Shown here one piece after another: positions 17,733 to 26,947 of a stretch of DNA of 64,000 bases. The notes beneath the pieces were generated by a model. It worked only from the letters and a program-made list of their open reading frames with translations, was not told the DNA's origin and made no database searches. This stretch comes from Acinetobacter sp. ANC 4178 (GTDB taxonomy: Bacteria; Pseudomonadota; Gammaproteobacteria; Pseudomonadales; Moraxellaceae): the NCBI RefSeq assembly GCF_004331175.1, contig NZ_SJOD01000003.1, positions 248,001 through 312,000 of the forward strand, written 5' to 3'. Every line of letters begins with the position of its first letter. Positions within the stretch are counted from its first letter, which is position 1. The position numbers and the translations under genes are program-made.

Positions 17733-18356
17733 TTACTTCATCCCAAAAATAAGTTTTAACCCAAGCAAAGTCATAACCCCACCCGCTACACGGTCAAAAA
17801 TCGCTTTCGATTTTAAATAAACTTTACGTGGACCTTCTGCTGACAAAGCAACCGCGACCAATGAATACCAACCTGCATCAATAAAGAAACACAGCATAGG
17901 CAATACCACATAAAAATAGGTCGGAATGTCTTTTGGCAATAAAGCGGTGAAAATGCTCGCCAACACAATCGCAATTTTGGGATTACTCATTTGTGTAATT
18001 AAACCCAATCGGTACGCTTGTTTATAGCTCATCGGCTCCGCTGCACCATTCGTGGTTTCCATTGGCTCCTTAGCATGCTTAATAATTTTAAATGCCAGCC
18101 AAAGTAAATAAATACCACCACAGATTTTTAAAGCGAGATATGCCGAAGGCACTGCCAATAGAATGGCTTGCAAACCCATCACCGCCAATAACCCGAACAA
18201 CGCTGCGCCTGTTCCTGTACCCAATGCGGTAAACAAACCGTGTTTACGCGAAATTGCAATTGAGTTTTTCGCCACATAAATAAAGGTCGGCCCGGGGCTA
18301 ATTGCACCTAACATTAAAGCCAAGGTAATTGAACCTAATATAATGAGCGATTCCAA
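17733..18356 (-). CDS. LysE-family translocator
   Basis: A 207-residue inner-membrane protein with about six hydrophobic helices. The N-terminal signature LMLGAISPGPTFIYVAKNSIAISRKHG is typical of the LysE/RhtB superfamily, as are LGTGTGAALFGLLAV and LRLGLITQMSNPKIAIV-like segments (here YRLGLITQMSNPKIAIV). Such proteins export amino acids or related small molecules. It is a single-gene unit ending near a strong hairpin; the substrate cannot be told from sequence. Confidence 0.85.
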   Translation of the reverse strand: MESLIILGSITLALMLGAISPGPTFIYVAKNSIAISRKHGLFTALGTGTGAALFGLLAVMGLQAILLAVPSAYLALKICGGIYLLWLAFKIIKHAKEPMETTNGAAEPMSYKQAYRLGLITQMSNPKIAIVLASIFTALLPKDIPTYFYVVLPMLCFFIDAGWYSLVAVALSAEGPRKVYLKSKAIFDRVAGGVMTLLGLKLIFGMK

Positions 18357-18779
18357 AGAGCACCTCGATGCATTGGGATAAAAAATGGGTGCATCATTTT
18401 AGACAAAATTTGCACCAAAACCTATCAAAAAATACGCTTAGTGCAATAAAAAATACTATAAATCGTATCATCAAAACGGATTGAACCCAATTAAAGGTTG
18501 TTATTTAAATACACTTGTAAAGTATTTTATTCATACTGCAAAGATAGGCTTAATTAGAGTAATTACTTAATATAATTTTAATTATCATATATTTAAAATA
18601 ATACCACATGATTTCTTTATTTTAATCCAATCACTTTTTTCCCCATAAAACCTTTTTTTTAATCAAAATTTCACATTAAATTTTCACATTTCTTTCATAG
18701 TATTTTCACACGCGCAATCACATAATAAAAATATGGTTTTATTTTACTTTCCGATAAAAATGACACAAGAGGGTTTATC
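18357..18779. other. Divergent intergenic region lysE-family / oleate hydratase
   Basis: A 423-bp AT-rich region without a gene. Its notable content is a set of three near-identical direct repeats of TTTCACA (18669-18675, 18682-18688, 18704-18710), 70-110 bp before the oleate hydratase start, which could be a regulator-binding array. No strong promoter consensus was found. Confidence 0.4.
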
Positions 18780-20393
18780 ATGCCGAATAAAAAAACATTC
18801 GACGCCAAACAAGCACATCTCTGGATCGTTGGGGGTGGCATTGCAGGTATGGCAGCAGCAGCCTTTGCCATTCGTGATGCGCAAGTCCCTGCCCAAAACA
18901 TTCATATCCTAGAAGAATTAAATATTACAGGTGGCTCCATGGATGGTGGCACAACACCTGAAGCGGCACATGCATGGGTTACACGCGGCGGCCGAATGCT
19001 CACGGATGAAACCTATTTATGTTTATGGGATTTATTTTCGAGCATTCCCTCTTTAGAAAACCCAGACATTTCTGTACGTGAAGAATGTCGTGAGTTTAAT
19101 GAGCAAGTGAAAACTCACGCCAATGCACGATTAATTGATGCCCAGCACAATATTTTGGATGCGGAAAAATTAGGTTTAAGCAATTTGCATCGAGCTCAAA
19201 TGCTACGCTTATTAGCATCAAAAGAAGAGCGCATTGGCAGCCGCCGTATTGATGAGTTTTTTGATGAATCTTTTTTTCAAAGTAATTTTTGGCGCATGTG
19301 GCGAACCACTTTTGCCTTTCAAAAATGGCATAGCGCGGCTGAATTAAGACGTTACTTCTTACGCTTTATTCAAGAACTGCCTCGCATTCATACTTTGGCT
19401 GGGGTAAAAAGAACCAAATATAATCAATATGATTCGATGATTCTGCCTTTACAGCGTTGGTTAGTTGAACAAGGCGTTGATGTGCGCTTTGGCAATTATG
19501 TCACCGATGCAGATTTTAGTACGGATGAAACCACGCAAGAACGTCGTGCGACTAAACTTTATGTCACATTACCTGAAGGCAAAGAAGAAATAGACCTGAA
19601 ACCGCATGATCTTGCCATTTTTACCTTGGGTTCAATCACTGCCGACTCACGTTATGGCGGTAACGATGATGTTCCCGCACTCATTCGAGATCGCCAAGAT
19701 CATGGCTGGCGTTTATGGGAAACGCTTTCTAAAAAAGCACCTGATTTTGGACGACCGATGAGCTTCTATGGCAATGTGGATGAACACAAGTGGGAGTCGT
19801 TCACGCTAACCATGAAAGATGATGTGCTACTAAAACGGATTGTTGACTATACAAGTAATGAACCCGGCACAGGTGCATTAATGACATGGTTTGAGTCAGG
19901 TTGGCATTTGTCGATTGTGGTTCCTGCACAACCCCACTTTGCCAATTTACCACAAGGGACTTTTACCCTATGGGGCTATGGTTTCCAAATTGACCATATG
20001 GGCGATTACATCAAAAAACCCATGTCCGAAGCCACTGGTCAAGAAATCTTAACTGAGCTAGTCAAACAATTAGGCTTTGACGACATTTTAGATCATGTTT
20101 TGGCAAGCACCGATGTGACAACAGCCATGATGCCGTATGCCTCTGCCCTATTTGCTTGCCGTAAACCGGGAGATCGTCCTTGTGTGATTCCGAAAGGGTC
20201 ACAGAATTTTGCATTCTTGGGGCAATTTGTAGAAATTGAAGATGATGTGGTCTTTACTGTCGAATACTCTGTACGCGGCGCCATGCTTGCGATCTATGAA
20301 TTTTTCGGCGTAGAACGAGACATCCCTGAAATCTATAATGGTTTGCTCGATCCTAAAGTTGGATTAAAGGCTTTAGAAGCGGTTTTCCACTAA
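18780..20393 (+). CDS. ohyA: Oleate hydratase
   Basis: FAD-dependent fatty-acid hydratase (myosin-cross-reactive-antigen family), 537 residues. The dinucleotide-binding motif is IVGGGIAGMAAAAFAIRD (residues 17-34); family signatures GGSMDGGTTPEAAHAWVTRGGRMLTDETYLCLWDL follow. The C-terminal part has FLGQFVEIEDDVVFTVEYSVRGA. The enzyme adds water to the cis-9 double bond of oleate to give 10-hydroxystearate and helps detoxify free unsaturated fatty acids. A GAGGG ribosome-binding site precedes the ATG. It is monocistronic, with a terminator at 20405-20436. Confidence 0.92.
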   Translation: MPNKKTFDAKQAHLWIVGGGIAGMAAAAFAIRDAQVPAQNIHILEELNITGGSMDGGTTPEAAHAWVTRGGRMLTDETYLCLWDLFSSIPSLENPDISVREECREFNEQVKTHANARLIDAQHNILDAEKLGLSNLHRAQMLRLLASKEERIGSRRIDEFFDESFFQSNFWRMWRTTFAFQKWHSAAELRRYFLRFIQELPRIHTLAGVKRTKYNQYDSMILPLQRWLVEQGVDVRFGNYVTDADFSTDETTQERRATKLYVTLPEGKEEIDLKPHDLAIFTLGSITADSRYGGNDDVPALIRDRQDHGWRLWETLSKKAPDFGRPMSFYGNVDEHKWESFTLTMKDDVLLKRIVDYTSNEPGTGALMTWFESGWHLSIVVPAQPHFANLPQGTFTLWGYGFQIDHMGDYIKKPMSEATGQEILTELVKQLGFDDILDHVLASTDVTTAMMPYASALFACRKPGDRPCVIPKGSQNFAFLGQFVEIEDDVVFTVEYSVRGAMLAIYEFFGVERDIPEIYNGLLDPKVGLKALEAVFH

Positions 20394-20404
20394 TCATTTA
20401 GATT

Positions 20405-20436
20405 AAAAAAAAGAGCGTCTTTCTGATGCTCTTTTT
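20405..20436. terminator. Bidirectional terminator after oleate hydratase
   Basis: AAGAGC and GCTCTT pair with flanking A and T runs on both sides, giving T-tails in both directions. It serves the hydratase gene and the convergent small lipoprotein gene. Confidence 0.7.
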
Positions 20437-20505
20437 TCGTTTCATCTGTTTTGAATCACTCTTGCCTTCTCAAGTTCAGTGAAACTCATCAAGCTGCCTA
20501 TCACA

Positions 20506-20697
20506 CTAAGGTTGCGAATGATCGACATGAGACCTTTGGTCACGCGCAACCGACTGATAATCATGATCAGCTACAGGCACTCCCCCAATGACCATGGTTC
20601 TAACCATCGTTTGAGGTTTATTCAGCTCATCTTTTGCATCACAAGCTGTGAGCAACCCAGCCAGAATACAGATCAGTATCAAGGATATTTTGTTCAT
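20506..20697 (-). CDS. Small putative lipoprotein
   Basis: A 63-residue protein from the ATG at 20697, preceded by GAGGG five bases upstream. Residues 1-20 form a lipoprotein signal peptide ending in the lipobox LTAC, so Cys19 would be lipidated; Asp follows the Cys, which in enteric bacteria favours inner-membrane retention. The short mature part is polar with no recognised domain. Single gene, convergent with the oleate hydratase. Function unknown. Confidence 0.65.
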   Translation of the reverse strand: MNKISLILICILAGLLTACDAKDELNKPQTMVRTMVIGGVPVADHDYQSVARDQRSHVDHSQP

Positions 20698-20919
20698 CAC
20701 ATCCCTCTTTTTCTTTCTTATTGTTCATTCAGCATAGCACTTTTATTTTTCCAAGCCTATCAACTTTGTTACAGCTTTTATCCATGAGCATGGCCGTTTT
20801 ACAGTTTTTTTCTTTATTTAAAAAAGCATCAATTTTTCATAGATAAAACAATACGATAAGTAAATTAAATTAGAAAAACAAAAAGTGATTTACAAAATCT
20901 TACAGGACTGAATATTTAC

Positions 20920-20939
20920 AACGGACACTTTTGTCCGTT
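20920..20939. promoter_or_regulatory. Perfect palindromic operator candidate for the TetR gene
   Basis: AACGGACA and TGTCCGTT are perfect 8-bp complements separated by CTTT, 40 bp before the TetR start. Size, symmetry and position match an autoregulatory TetR-family operator controlling the following efflux operon. Confidence 0.6.
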
Positions 20940-20978
20940 AAATATTACAACCACCTTGCTAAAAGATATGCATTCATC

Positions 20979-21527
20979 ATGACTATTCGCCAACAGCGTG
21001 CTGCACAAAACCGTGAAGAGTTGCTCGAAGCCGCTGTTCAGGTTTTTCGTACTCAAGGCATTAATGCGCCGTTGCAAATGGTGATTGATGCAGCCAATGT
21101 CGGGCGAGCAACTTTTTATCGTAATTTTGCTGACCGTCGTGCGTTGGTGATTGCACTCATGGAACAAGCCTTAGAACGTCTTGCAGTTCGTGCTGAAGCA
21201 TTTTCTCAATATGAAGATGGTTTTATTCGTCTCATTGAAAACCATGTCTATAACTTACCGTATTTAACCGCACTAATGGAATATTGGCGGGTGATTGAGC
21301 GTGATGATCCCATCATGGTCGATATCTATGCGCGTCGCGATGCGATTTTACAGCCTTTGATTGATCAGGCTATTCAGCACGGCGTTTGTCGCCCCGATTT
21401 GACCACTCAAGATTACGCCATGATTACGGCGATTTTAAGGACTTCATTTCAGGGACTGACCGATATAGAGCAGCAACAACTTGCGCAACGTGCGATTGAG
21501 CTCTTACTCAATGGTATTCGGGCATAA
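20979..21527 (+). CDS. TetR-family transcriptional regulator
   Basis: A 182-residue regulator from the ATG at 20979. A longer frame starts at a TTG inside the operator palindrome and is rejected. The N-terminal helix-turn-helix reads REELLEAAVQVFRTQGINAPLQMVIDAANVGRATFYRNFADRRALVIAL, typical of TetR proteins; the C-terminal ligand domain is unremarkable. It is 12 bp upstream of an MFS gene and a membrane-fusion gene, so it probably represses the whole efflux operon and is relieved by an exported compound. Confidence 0.88.
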   Translation: MTIRQQRAAQNREELLEAAVQVFRTQGINAPLQMVIDAANVGRATFYRNFADRRALVIALMEQALERLAVRAEAFSQYEDGFIRLIENHVYNLPYLTALMEYWRVIERDDPIMVDIYARRDAILQPLIDQAIQHGVCRPDLTTQDYAMITAILRTSFQGLTDIEQQQLAQRAIELLLNGIRA

Positions 21528-21539
21528 AGGTCATCACTT

Positions 21540-23189
21540 ATGACACAACCACCGCGTTTACTCGAACCTGCGCCAAACTGGACAGCTGAAGAAAAGCCAA
21601 CTCTGCCCGGCTCTCCTGCCGTAATTGCTCACTCCAATACCAAACGTATTCTATATTTTTGTATTGGCTTATTTGTCGCACTGTCTGCAAGCCTCAGTAA
21701 CGGTTTCATTACTGCGAATTTGCCCTTAATTCAGGGTGAATATGGACTCACTCCTTCTGAAGTGGCTTGGATTCCTGCGGCTTATGTCATGGCAAACGTC
21801 AGTTCTAACCTGATTTTGTTTAAAGCCCGCCAACAATACGGTTTACGTCTATTTTCTGAAATTGGCCTACTGATTTTTATTGCGGTTTTGGTTTTACACG
21901 TCTTTGTACATACCTTTGAAATGGCGGTATTGGTACGTTTTATTAGCGGCATGGTCGCAGCACCTCTCAGCTCTTTAGGTATGTATTACATTATGCAGGC
22001 CTTTAAGCGGGAAAATTTTGGTCGCAGTATCTATTTGGCTTTAGGCTTCCAACAACTCGGTATTCCCTTGGCATGGATCATTTCTCCATACCTCATTGAT
22101 GTGAATAACTGGAATGTCCTGTATACCTTTGAAATTGGTTTAGCGCTCTGTTGTTTTGCCATGGTCGTTGCGCTGAAACTCCCGCGCAGCTTACGTGTCG
22201 CTGTTTTTGAAAAGCAGGACTTTTTCACCTTTGCCCTGCTCGCACCCGGCTTTGCCTTTTTGTGTATTGTACTGACCCAAGGGCCTATCTTGTGGTGGTT
22301 TGAAGTGAAGTGGTTGGCTTATTTGCTGATCGCAGGATTCAGCCTGATTGTGATTGGTTTGGTCTACGAGCATTATCGGGTCAATCCACTGATTATGACG
22401 CGTTGGCTAGGTGCAGCATCCACTATTCGCTTTATCATCGGTGCTTTTGCTATTCGCTTTTTAATGTCCGAGCAAAGCTATGCCGCAGTCAATTTCTTAA
22501 AAACTATGGGTATGGGCCCTGATCAATTTGTGCCGCTCTATGTGGTGATCTTTTTAGGCATTGTGTCTGGAACCTTATTTAGTGCGATCACCTTTTCACG
22601 TGAACGGATTATTTGGCACTTACTATTAGCAGAAGCTTTGGTATTGATTGCTTGCGGGTTGGATTTCCACCTCACCAGCGATATTCGCCCTTCCAACTTC
22701 TACGGCAGTCAGTTTTTGGTGGGCTTTGCCAGTGGAGTATTTATTGGTCCATTGCTGGTTACAGGAATTTTAAGCGCCATGCAAAAAGGCCCCACCCATA
22801 TTGTCACGTTTATTGTTTTATTTTCAGCGACCCAAACTTTTGGTGGCTTAGTCGGTTCATCCTTTTATTCCACCTATCAACAAGTCCGCACCCAGAACTA
22901 TCGTGCCGAAATGATTCAACAACTGCCCGAAACCAATCCGTTGATTGCACAGCGCCTTTTAGCGTATCAGCAAAGTTCGCATAGTTACACGCTCGATCAG
23001 CAGTTAGAGCAGCAACAAGCCTTAAAAAATTTAAATCAAGTGGTGACTCGAGAAGCCCAAGTACGTGCCTATAACGACGTGATTAGCCTAAATGGCGTTG
23101 TTGCGATGCTGCTATTGCTGTGGGGCACATTCCTGATTGCACGGAATCAATACCAACTGCGACAACAAGCGAAAATCGGTCCTACCTAA
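21540..23189 (+). CDS. MFS efflux transporter, DHA2 (EmrB-like) family
   Basis: A 549-residue major-facilitator protein with about 14 hydrophobic helices, the DHA2 number. The N-terminal half has SNGFITANLPLIQGEYGLTPSEVAWIPAAYVMANVSS, the usual DHA2 helix 1-2 region. It exports hydrophobic compounds using the proton gradient and pairs with the following HlyD/EmrA-type adaptor. Spacing is 12 bp from tetR and 32 bp to the adaptor gene. The cytosolic C-terminal region is rich in Gln. Confidence 0.88.
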   Translation: MTQPPRLLEPAPNWTAEEKPTLPGSPAVIAHSNTKRILYFCIGLFVALSASLSNGFITANLPLIQGEYGLTPSEVAWIPAAYVMANVSSNLILFKARQQYGLRLFSEIGLLIFIAVLVLHVFVHTFEMAVLVRFISGMVAAPLSSLGMYYIMQAFKRENFGRSIYLALGFQQLGIPLAWIISPYLIDVNNWNVLYTFEIGLALCCFAMVVALKLPRSLRVAVFEKQDFFTFALLAPGFAFLCIVLTQGPILWWFEVKWLAYLLIAGFSLIVIGLVYEHYRVNPLIMTRWLGAASTIRFIIGAFAIRFLMSEQSYAAVNFLKTMGMGPDQFVPLYVVIFLGIVSGTLFSAITFSRERIIWHLLLAEALVLIACGLDFHLTSDIRPSNFYGSQFLVGFASGVFIGPLLVTGILSAMQKGPTHIVTFIVLFSATQTFGGLVGSSFYSTYQQVRTQNYRAEMIQQLPETNPLIAQRLLAYQQSSHSYTLDQQLEQQQALKNLNQVVTREAQVRAYNDVISLNGVVAMLLLLWGTFLIARNQYQLRQQAKIGPT

Positions 23190-23221
23190 TGTCACCGCTC
23201 CCTATTTATTGAGAAATTGTT

Positions 23222-24382
23222 ATGTCTGAAGATCAAAAACCAGCAGCTCCTGCTGAAACAACCGCAACGTCTGAAGATGCCTCTCAGCCTGAACAGCCAG
23301 CGGCAGCGACAACAGCGATTACACCGCCTTCAAGCAAACTGATTCCAACAGCAAAACGTACCTTGATTTTGATGTTTTTAGTACTGATCGTCGGTATCGG
23401 GATCATTTTATGGGCATGGAAAATTGGACCTTTTGACAGTGCAGTTGAGTCCACTGACAACAGCTATGTCAAAGGCAAAACCACGGTACTTTCTTCACAA
23501 ATTAACGGCTACGTGAAAGATGTATTGGTCAGTGATTTTGATCATGTCAAAAAAGGACAGGTATTGATGCATATTGATGCCACCACCTATGACCAAAAAG
23601 TCACGCAGGCTGAAGCTGGCGTGGATCAGGCGCAAAATAACCTATCGAATCAAACGCAAAGTATAGCTCAGCGTAAAGCCGATATTGTTGCGGCAGAAGC
23701 CAAAGTCGAACAAGCTCGAGCAGCCTATCAATTGTCACAAGCACAACAGCAGCGCTATCAACAGTTGGGCGACACAGGTGCAACGTCTAAATCAGAACAA
23801 GACAAAGCAGTTGCCGACACGCAAAATAATTTAGCCTTATTGCAACAGGCGCAAGCCAATGTATTGGTGGCAAAAGAAGCGCTCAAAACCGCACAAGTGG
23901 CTGAAACAGGACTCAAAGCACAAGTGACCAATGCTGCGGCACAACTGGATCAAGCTCAAACTACCAAAAATTACAGTAGCATTATTGCCCCGATGGATGG
24001 ACAACTAGGTGAAGTCAATCCACGTGTAGGACAATATGTAGCAGCAGGCACACAATTGCTCTATCTGATTCCGCAGCAAACTTGGGTCACTGCGAACTTT
24101 AAAGAAACTCAAATTGCTAACATGAAAATTGGGCAAAAAGCATGGTTTACGGTGGATGCTTTAAATCATCAAAAATTTACAGGTCATGTGGAACAAATTT
24201 CCCCTGCCGCAGGTTCAGAGTTCAGTGTGCTTAAAGCCGATAATGCTACGGGCAACTTTACCAAAGTGGTACAACGTATTGCTGTACGGATTGCAATTGA
24301 TCCGAATCAAACAGACATAGAAAATTTACGTCCCGGCATGTCGGTGATTAGTTCGGTCGATACCCACTCTGCACAGCGTTAA
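23222..24382 (+). CDS. HlyD/EmrA-type periplasmic adaptor
   Basis: A 386-residue membrane-fusion protein. A Pro/Ala/Thr/Glu-rich cytosolic tail (residues 1-44) precedes one transmembrane helix (about 46-66), a lipoyl/barrel-sandwich domain (VESTDNSYVKGKTTVLSSQINGYVKDVLVSDFDHVKKGQVL), a long alpha-helical hairpin with heptad-like Gln/Ala repeats (about 130-245), and a beta-barrel (IIAPMDGQLGEVNPRVGQYVAAG). It links the MFS pump to an outer-membrane channel, not encoded here. Last gene of the tetR-MFS-hlyD operon. Confidence 0.9.
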   Translation: MSEDQKPAAPAETTATSEDASQPEQPAAATTAITPPSSKLIPTAKRTLILMFLVLIVGIGIILWAWKIGPFDSAVESTDNSYVKGKTTVLSSQINGYVKDVLVSDFDHVKKGQVLMHIDATTYDQKVTQAEAGVDQAQNNLSNQTQSIAQRKADIVAAEAKVEQARAAYQLSQAQQQRYQQLGDTGATSKSEQDKAVADTQNNLALLQQAQANVLVAKEALKTAQVAETGLKAQVTNAAAQLDQAQTTKNYSSIIAPMDGQLGEVNPRVGQYVAAGTQLLYLIPQQTWVTANFKETQIANMKIGQKAWFTVDALNHQKFTGHVEQISPAAGSEFSVLKADNATGNFTKVVQRIAVRIAIDPNQTDIENLRPGMSVISSVDTHSAQR

Positions 24383-24445
24383 TTCTGTGCAGAAACCACG
24401 ACTTTTCACTTACACTATGCCTTGAGCCCAATTGATAAAAATCCT

Positions 24446-25315
24446 ATGTTTAACCAGATTGCCCAAACCATTCCTTATCAGCAGATTACTGTCGAAGGAT
24501 TTGAGATCAGCATCAAACGTTTAGACCTAGTCCATCCGCAAATCTCAGGCAATAAGTTTTTTAAACTCAAATACAATCTGTTAGCGGCACAGCAACAAGG
24601 CTATAAAAAACTGCTGACCTTCGGTGGCGCTTATTCCAATCATATTGCCGCAACGGCTTATGCAGCACAGTTATTTGGTTTTGAGAGTCTGGGCATTATT
24701 CGAGGTGAAGAGCTGGCCAGCAAACCCTTAAACCCCACTCTAAATACGGCGCAACAATTTGGTATGCAGTTGCAGTTTGTAACGCGTGAAACCTATCGGC
24801 AAAAGCAAAGCCCAGCCTACTTAGCACAGTTACAACAAGATTACCCTGACTATTATGTGATTCCTGAAGGAGGGACAAATCCCCTTGCCATTCAAGGCTG
24901 CACAGAAATTCTCTCTGATATGGATCGACAAAATTTCGATCTGATTTGCTGCGCAGTCGGTACAGGTGGCACCATTGCAGGCCTCATTGAAGCCAGTACT
25001 TCACAACAGCAAATTTTGGGCTTCTCCGCGCTAAAAGGCGATTTTCTTACAGCAGAAGTGCAGCAACTCACCCAAAAACATAATTGGCAAATTACCGATC
25101 AATATTGTTGTGGCGGTTATGCCAAAACTACGCCTGAACTACTGCAATTTATTCAAGACTTTGAGCAGCAATATGACATTCCATTGGAACAAATTTACAC
25201 AGGCAAAATGCTATTGGGCTTAACCGATTTAATTCAACAAGGGATATTTCCAGTAGATCATCGTATTTTGGTGATTCATTCAGGTGGGTTACAAGGTCGT
25301 TTAGCCGCACTTTAG
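24446..25315 (+). CDS. PLP-dependent enzyme, D-cysteine desulfhydrase/ACC deaminase family
   Basis: A 289-residue fold-type II PLP enzyme from the ATG at 24446; an upstream in-frame TTG is less likely. The PLP-binding lysine lies in SGNKFFKLKYNLL (residues about 33-45) and the following GGAYSNHIAATA is the characteristic substrate/cofactor loop; the phosphate-binding loop is AVGTGGTIAGL. Members release ammonia and pyruvate/2-oxobutyrate from D-cysteine, 1-aminocyclopropane-1-carboxylate or D-serine analogues. At under 300 residues it is shorter than true ACC deaminases (about 340), favouring a desulfhydrase-like role. Confidence 0.8.
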   Translation: MFNQIAQTIPYQQITVEGFEISIKRLDLVHPQISGNKFFKLKYNLLAAQQQGYKKLLTFGGAYSNHIAATAYAAQLFGFESLGIIRGEELASKPLNPTLNTAQQFGMQLQFVTRETYRQKQSPAYLAQLQQDYPDYYVIPEGGTNPLAIQGCTEILSDMDRQNFDLICCAVGTGGTIAGLIEASTSQQQILGFSALKGDFLTAEVQQLTQKHNWQITDQYCCGGYAKTTPELLQFIQDFEQQYDIPLEQIYTGKMLLGLTDLIQQGIFPVDHRILVIHSGGLQGRLAAL

Positions 25316-25321
25316 ATAGTC

Positions 25322-25350
25322 CTGAAAAAGCAAAAAAGATGGTCTATAAT
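25322..25350 (+). promoter_or_regulatory. Predicted promoter of the BaiN-like gene
   Basis: CTGAAA (25322-25327) and a perfect TATAAT (25345-25350) are separated by 17 bp, 30 bp before the ATG. It lies just after the PLP-enzyme stop, so the flavoprotein has its own promoter. Confidence 0.5.
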
Positions 25351-25379
25351 GCCCTGCTTTATTCTCCCGCGAGTGTGTC

Positions 25380-26579
25380 ATGTCCACAAATCAATATGAT
25401 GTCTTAGTTTTAGGTGCTGGTGCATCTGGCTTAATGACAGCCTATATGGCAGCTCAGCGTGGACGTAAAGTCGTAGTGGTAGAAAAAGCCAATAAAGTCG
25501 GCAAAAAAATTCTTATGTCGGGTGGTGGTAAATGTAACTTTACCAACCTTTATGTCGAGCCAAGCAACTTTATTTCACATAATCCGCACTTTGTAATTTC
25601 AGCCCTGACCCGCTATACCAATTGGGATTTTATAGGCCTAGTTTGTGAATACGGCATTGAATATGAAGAACGTAAACATGGTCAGCTTTTCACCCTAAAA
25701 GGTGCCAAAGAAATTTTAGCTATGCTGTTGAGCGAGTGTGAAAAAACAGGTTTGGTCGATATTAAAACCAATTGTGAAGTGAAAGCCATCACTGCACTTG
25801 ATCAGCAAGGTTTTCAAATTGCCACGACACTGGGTTATTTTGAAGCTGAATCTGTCGTGGTTGCATCAGGTGGTTTATCCATTCCAACTTTAGGCGGTTC
25901 TGGCATTGGTTATGAAATTGCGAAACAATTTGGTCATCATGTATATCCAACTCGCGCAGGTTTAGTGCCTTTTACCTTCTCGGATAGTTTTAAAGAAGTG
26001 ACCACTCGCCTAAGTGGCAACGCGGTCGATGCAACTTTATCAAATGACTTAAACGCTTTCACCGAAGCCCTTTTATTTACTCATCGTGGGCTCAGCGGGC
26101 CAAGCTCGCTACAACTATCGAATTATTGGGATGTGGGACAAAGTTTCAAAATTGACTTTCTACCAAGCGTAGATTTGCACGATTACTTAAAAGCCAAGAA
26201 ACACAGTCAACCTAAAGCGTTACTTCGTACTTTACTGGGTGAACATTTCCCTAAAAGTGTAGTGGTTGAACTACAAAACCTCATTTGGCCTGAACTGGCT
26301 GAAACAGCAATTGGTCAGCTTTCTGATGAAAAACTCGAACACATTGCAACGCGCTTGCATGCGTTTGAAGTCAAACCATCAGGAACAGAAGGCTACCGTA
26401 CTGCTGAGGTGACTTTAGGTGGCGTAGATACCACTGAAGTTTCATCGAAAACCATGGAAAGTAAAAAGCAAAAAGGTCTGTACTTTGTCGGTGAAATATT
26501 GGATGTCACAGGACATTTGGGCGGTTTTAACTTTCAATGGGCATGGTCATCTGCACATGCTGCTTCGGAATATGTCTAA
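25380..26579 (+). CDS. NAD(P)/FAD-dependent oxidoreductase, BaiN/YhiN (HI0933) family
   Basis: A 399-residue flavoprotein. The FAD-binding motif VLGAGASGLMTAYMAAQRGRKVVVVEKANKVGKKILMSGGGKCNFTN is diagnostic for the HI0933/YhiN family, and the C-terminal part has AEVTLGGVDTTEVSSKTMES and YFVGEILDVTGHLGGFNFQWAWSSA. The physiological substrate of most members is unknown; the gut homologue BaiN acts in bile-acid dehydroxylation. Own promoter and terminator make it monocistronic. Confidence 0.9.
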   Translation: MSTNQYDVLVLGAGASGLMTAYMAAQRGRKVVVVEKANKVGKKILMSGGGKCNFTNLYVEPSNFISHNPHFVISALTRYTNWDFIGLVCEYGIEYEERKHGQLFTLKGAKEILAMLLSECEKTGLVDIKTNCEVKAITALDQQGFQIATTLGYFEAESVVVASGGLSIPTLGGSGIGYEIAKQFGHHVYPTRAGLVPFTFSDSFKEVTTRLSGNAVDATLSNDLNAFTEALLFTHRGLSGPSSLQLSNYWDVGQSFKIDFLPSVDLHDYLKAKKHSQPKALLRTLLGEHFPKSVVVELQNLIWPELAETAIGQLSDEKLEHIATRLHAFEVKPSGTEGYRTAEVTLGGVDTTEVSSKTMESKKQKGLYFVGEILDVTGHLGGFNFQWAWSSAHAASEYV

Positions 26580-26592
26580 TCGTTTTATATAA

Positions 26593-26626
26593 AAAACAGG
26601 CAGTGTAAATTTGCACTGCCTGTTTT
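26593..26626. terminator. Strong bidirectional terminator after the BaiN-like gene
   Basis: A perfect 13-bp stem (AAAACAGGCAGTG / CACTGCCTGTTTT) with an 8-base loop; A and T tracts give U-tails both ways. It also ends the small convergent gene at 26669-26803. Confidence 0.8.
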
Positions 26627-26668
26627 CATTAGACCCAGCCTATCATCAATAGACTGAAATCTCATCCG

Positions 26669-26803
26669 TTACTCTAAATAATCAGTACGCAGTAAATGTA
26701 CTTGCGGATTGGCATGCACACGCTGAATAGCTTTTTGCATTTGATCTAAACTTTGTTGTGTATCGGTCACTACATTCAAACGGGTCAATAAAAATTTTAA
26801 CAT
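26669..26803 (-). CDS. Small hypothetical protein (44 aa)
   Basis: A 44-residue frame from an ATG at 26803 with an AAGGG ribosome-binding site seven bases upstream. The sequence (MLKFLLTRLNVV, then DTQQSLDQMQKAIQ, ending VHLLRTDYLE) looks like one amphipathic helix with a hydrophobic start. It is too short for usual ORF cutoffs. It has its own leader and ends before a perfect terminator. I do not recognise it. The good ribosome-binding site and terminator support expression. Confidence 0.55.
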   Translation of the reverse strand: MLKFLLTRLNVVTDTQQSLDQMQKAIQRVHANPQVHLLRTDYLE

Positions 26804-26947
26804 TGGAATTCCCTTCATTTTATCTTTTTAGTTCTAAATCTAATTCAGAAATATGTCAGCCGTATTAAACTAAATACTAAATGATGCTGAACATTTTCTA
26901 TCAATAACACAATCAAATTTAAAATGCGACTCTCTCAGCATAAAGTA

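Noticed and set aside
20931..20978. Longer TetR start at TTG 20931
   Set aside because: It lies inside the perfect operator palindrome, has no ribosome-binding site and adds residues outside the family pattern.
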